Source of the DNA: Priapulus caudatus
Lineage: Eukaryota; Priapulida; Priapulimorpha; Priapulimorphida; Priapulidae
Direction of reading: 5' to 3'
NCBI RefSeq assembly: GCF_000485595.1
Contig: NW_014577167.1
Location: 127,235 to 170,712 of the forward strand
DNA: 43,478 nucleotides
Positions within the stretch are counted from its first letter, which is position 1. Every line of letters begins with the position of its first letter. Shown here piece after piece: positions 42,899-43,478 of the stretch. The position numbers and the translations under genes are program-made. A model generated the notes under the pieces. It did no database searches. It saw only the letters and a list, made by a program, of their open reading frames with translations, and had not been told where the DNA came from.

Positions 42899-43192
42899 GC
42901 TGAGAGGGTCTATGTCCTCCAGGGTACTGCCGGAACGTACCCTGGGTACGGTCCGGTAAACCGGAACGTACCCTGGTACCAGAGCATATAAATCAACGTG
43001 ATTTATATGCTCTGCTGGTAGTATACTATCTAATATGCCGGACCGTACCTCGCCTACTCCACTAACGAGTCTAGGGAGTCGCCTACGCCTACTCCCTAAC
43101 CATATCAGATAGTAACCAGGGTACGTTCCGGTATACTGGACCGTACCCAGGGTACGTTCCGGCAGTACCCTGGGGGACATAGACCCTATGAG
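42899..43192. mobile_element. Inverted-repeat element, copy 2
   Basis: Shares its ends (GAGGGTCTATGTCC... and ...GGACATAGACCCT) and core (CGCCTACTCCACTAACGAGT, CTAGGGAGTCGCCTACGCCT) with copy 1 at 32294-32512, in opposite orientation. It has extra inner sequence, including a hairpin, and only a single TTAGGG (as CCCTAA) where copy 1 has about seven. Confidence 0.85.
42981..43013. repeat. Perfect 15-bp hairpin in element copy 2
   Basis: AGAGCATATAAATCA and TGATTTATATGCTCT pair perfectly around a 3-base loop (ACG). This segment is absent from copy 1. Confidence 0.9.
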
Positions 43193-43478
43193 TATGAGTG
43201 TTAGTGTTAGGGTACCATGTCAGTGTTAGGGTACCATGTCAGTGTTAGTGTTACCCTGTGTTACTGTTAGTGTTAACCTGTGTTCTGTTAGTGTTACCCT
43301 GTGTTACTGTTAGTGTTACCCTGTGTTCTGTTAGTGTTACCCTGTGTTACTGTTAGTGTTACCCTGTGTTCTGTTAGTGTTACCCTGTGTTACTGTTGGA
43401 AGTGACCCTGTGTTCTGTTAGTGTTACCCTGTGTTACTGTTAGTGTTACCCTGTGTTCTGTTAGTGTTACCCTGTGTT
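43193..43478. repeat. GTGTTACCCTGTGTTACTGTTA minisatellite, right block
   Basis: A higher-order repeat of about 41-42 bp alternates GTGTTACCCTGTGTTACTGTTA with GTGTTACCCTGTGTTCTGTTA and runs to the window edge. Confidence 0.93.

Overview
The window is nuclear DNA of an animal, most likely a marine invertebrate; I cannot name the species. It is AT-rich, carries many non-autonomous DNA transposons and microsatellites, and holds a multi-exon gene with GT-AG introns. One single N and an indel-dense block suggest a draft assembly.

Left part (about 1-24,180): a same-strand tandem array of intron-less ionotropic glutamate receptor (iGluR/IR-like) genes. Each has a signal peptide, a short N-terminal extension instead of the large amino-terminal domain, S1 and S2 ligand-binding lobes, M1, a pore loop, M3 and M4. 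Three look intact: 9745-11250, 18679-20190 and 21316-22785. One (2722-4143) is open through S2 but has lost one base before M4. Two are pseudogenes or badly sequenced copies (7707-8423, 13807-15425). Several more survive only as flanks or fragments near 230-760, 5620-5870, 11600-11830, 16050-16620 and 23640-24180. The array has been reshuffled by segmental duplication: 5588-8423 repeats at 11523-14593, and about 8470-10200 repeats at about 17420-19130. The gene at 9745 is a mosaic of two neighbours.

Middle (about 24,200-28,430): no gene seen. It holds hairpins, a three-unit repeat element and a 703-bp foldback palindrome.

Right part (28,435 to about 41,152, minus strand): one gene of about 22 exons that I recognise as POT1, the single-stranded telomeric DNA binding subunit of shelterin. 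The evidence is OB1, OB2 with its VWDGT motif, and the C-terminal zinc-bearing OB3. Exon phases chain without conflict into a model of about 1,520 residues, against 634 in human. It has an unrecognised N-terminal extension of about 350 residues, a disordered repeat-bearing linker of about 635 residues, and a shortened C-terminal domain. A 56-bp tandem duplication breaks the last exon unless it is spliced out or is an artefact. One POT1 intron holds a small inverted-repeat transposon in which a single TTAGGG has expanded to a run of about seven telomere-like units. A second copy of this transposon lies at 42,899-43,192.

The two halves look functionally unrelated: a fast-evolving receptor array, probably chemosensory or synaptic, next to a telomere-maintenance gene.
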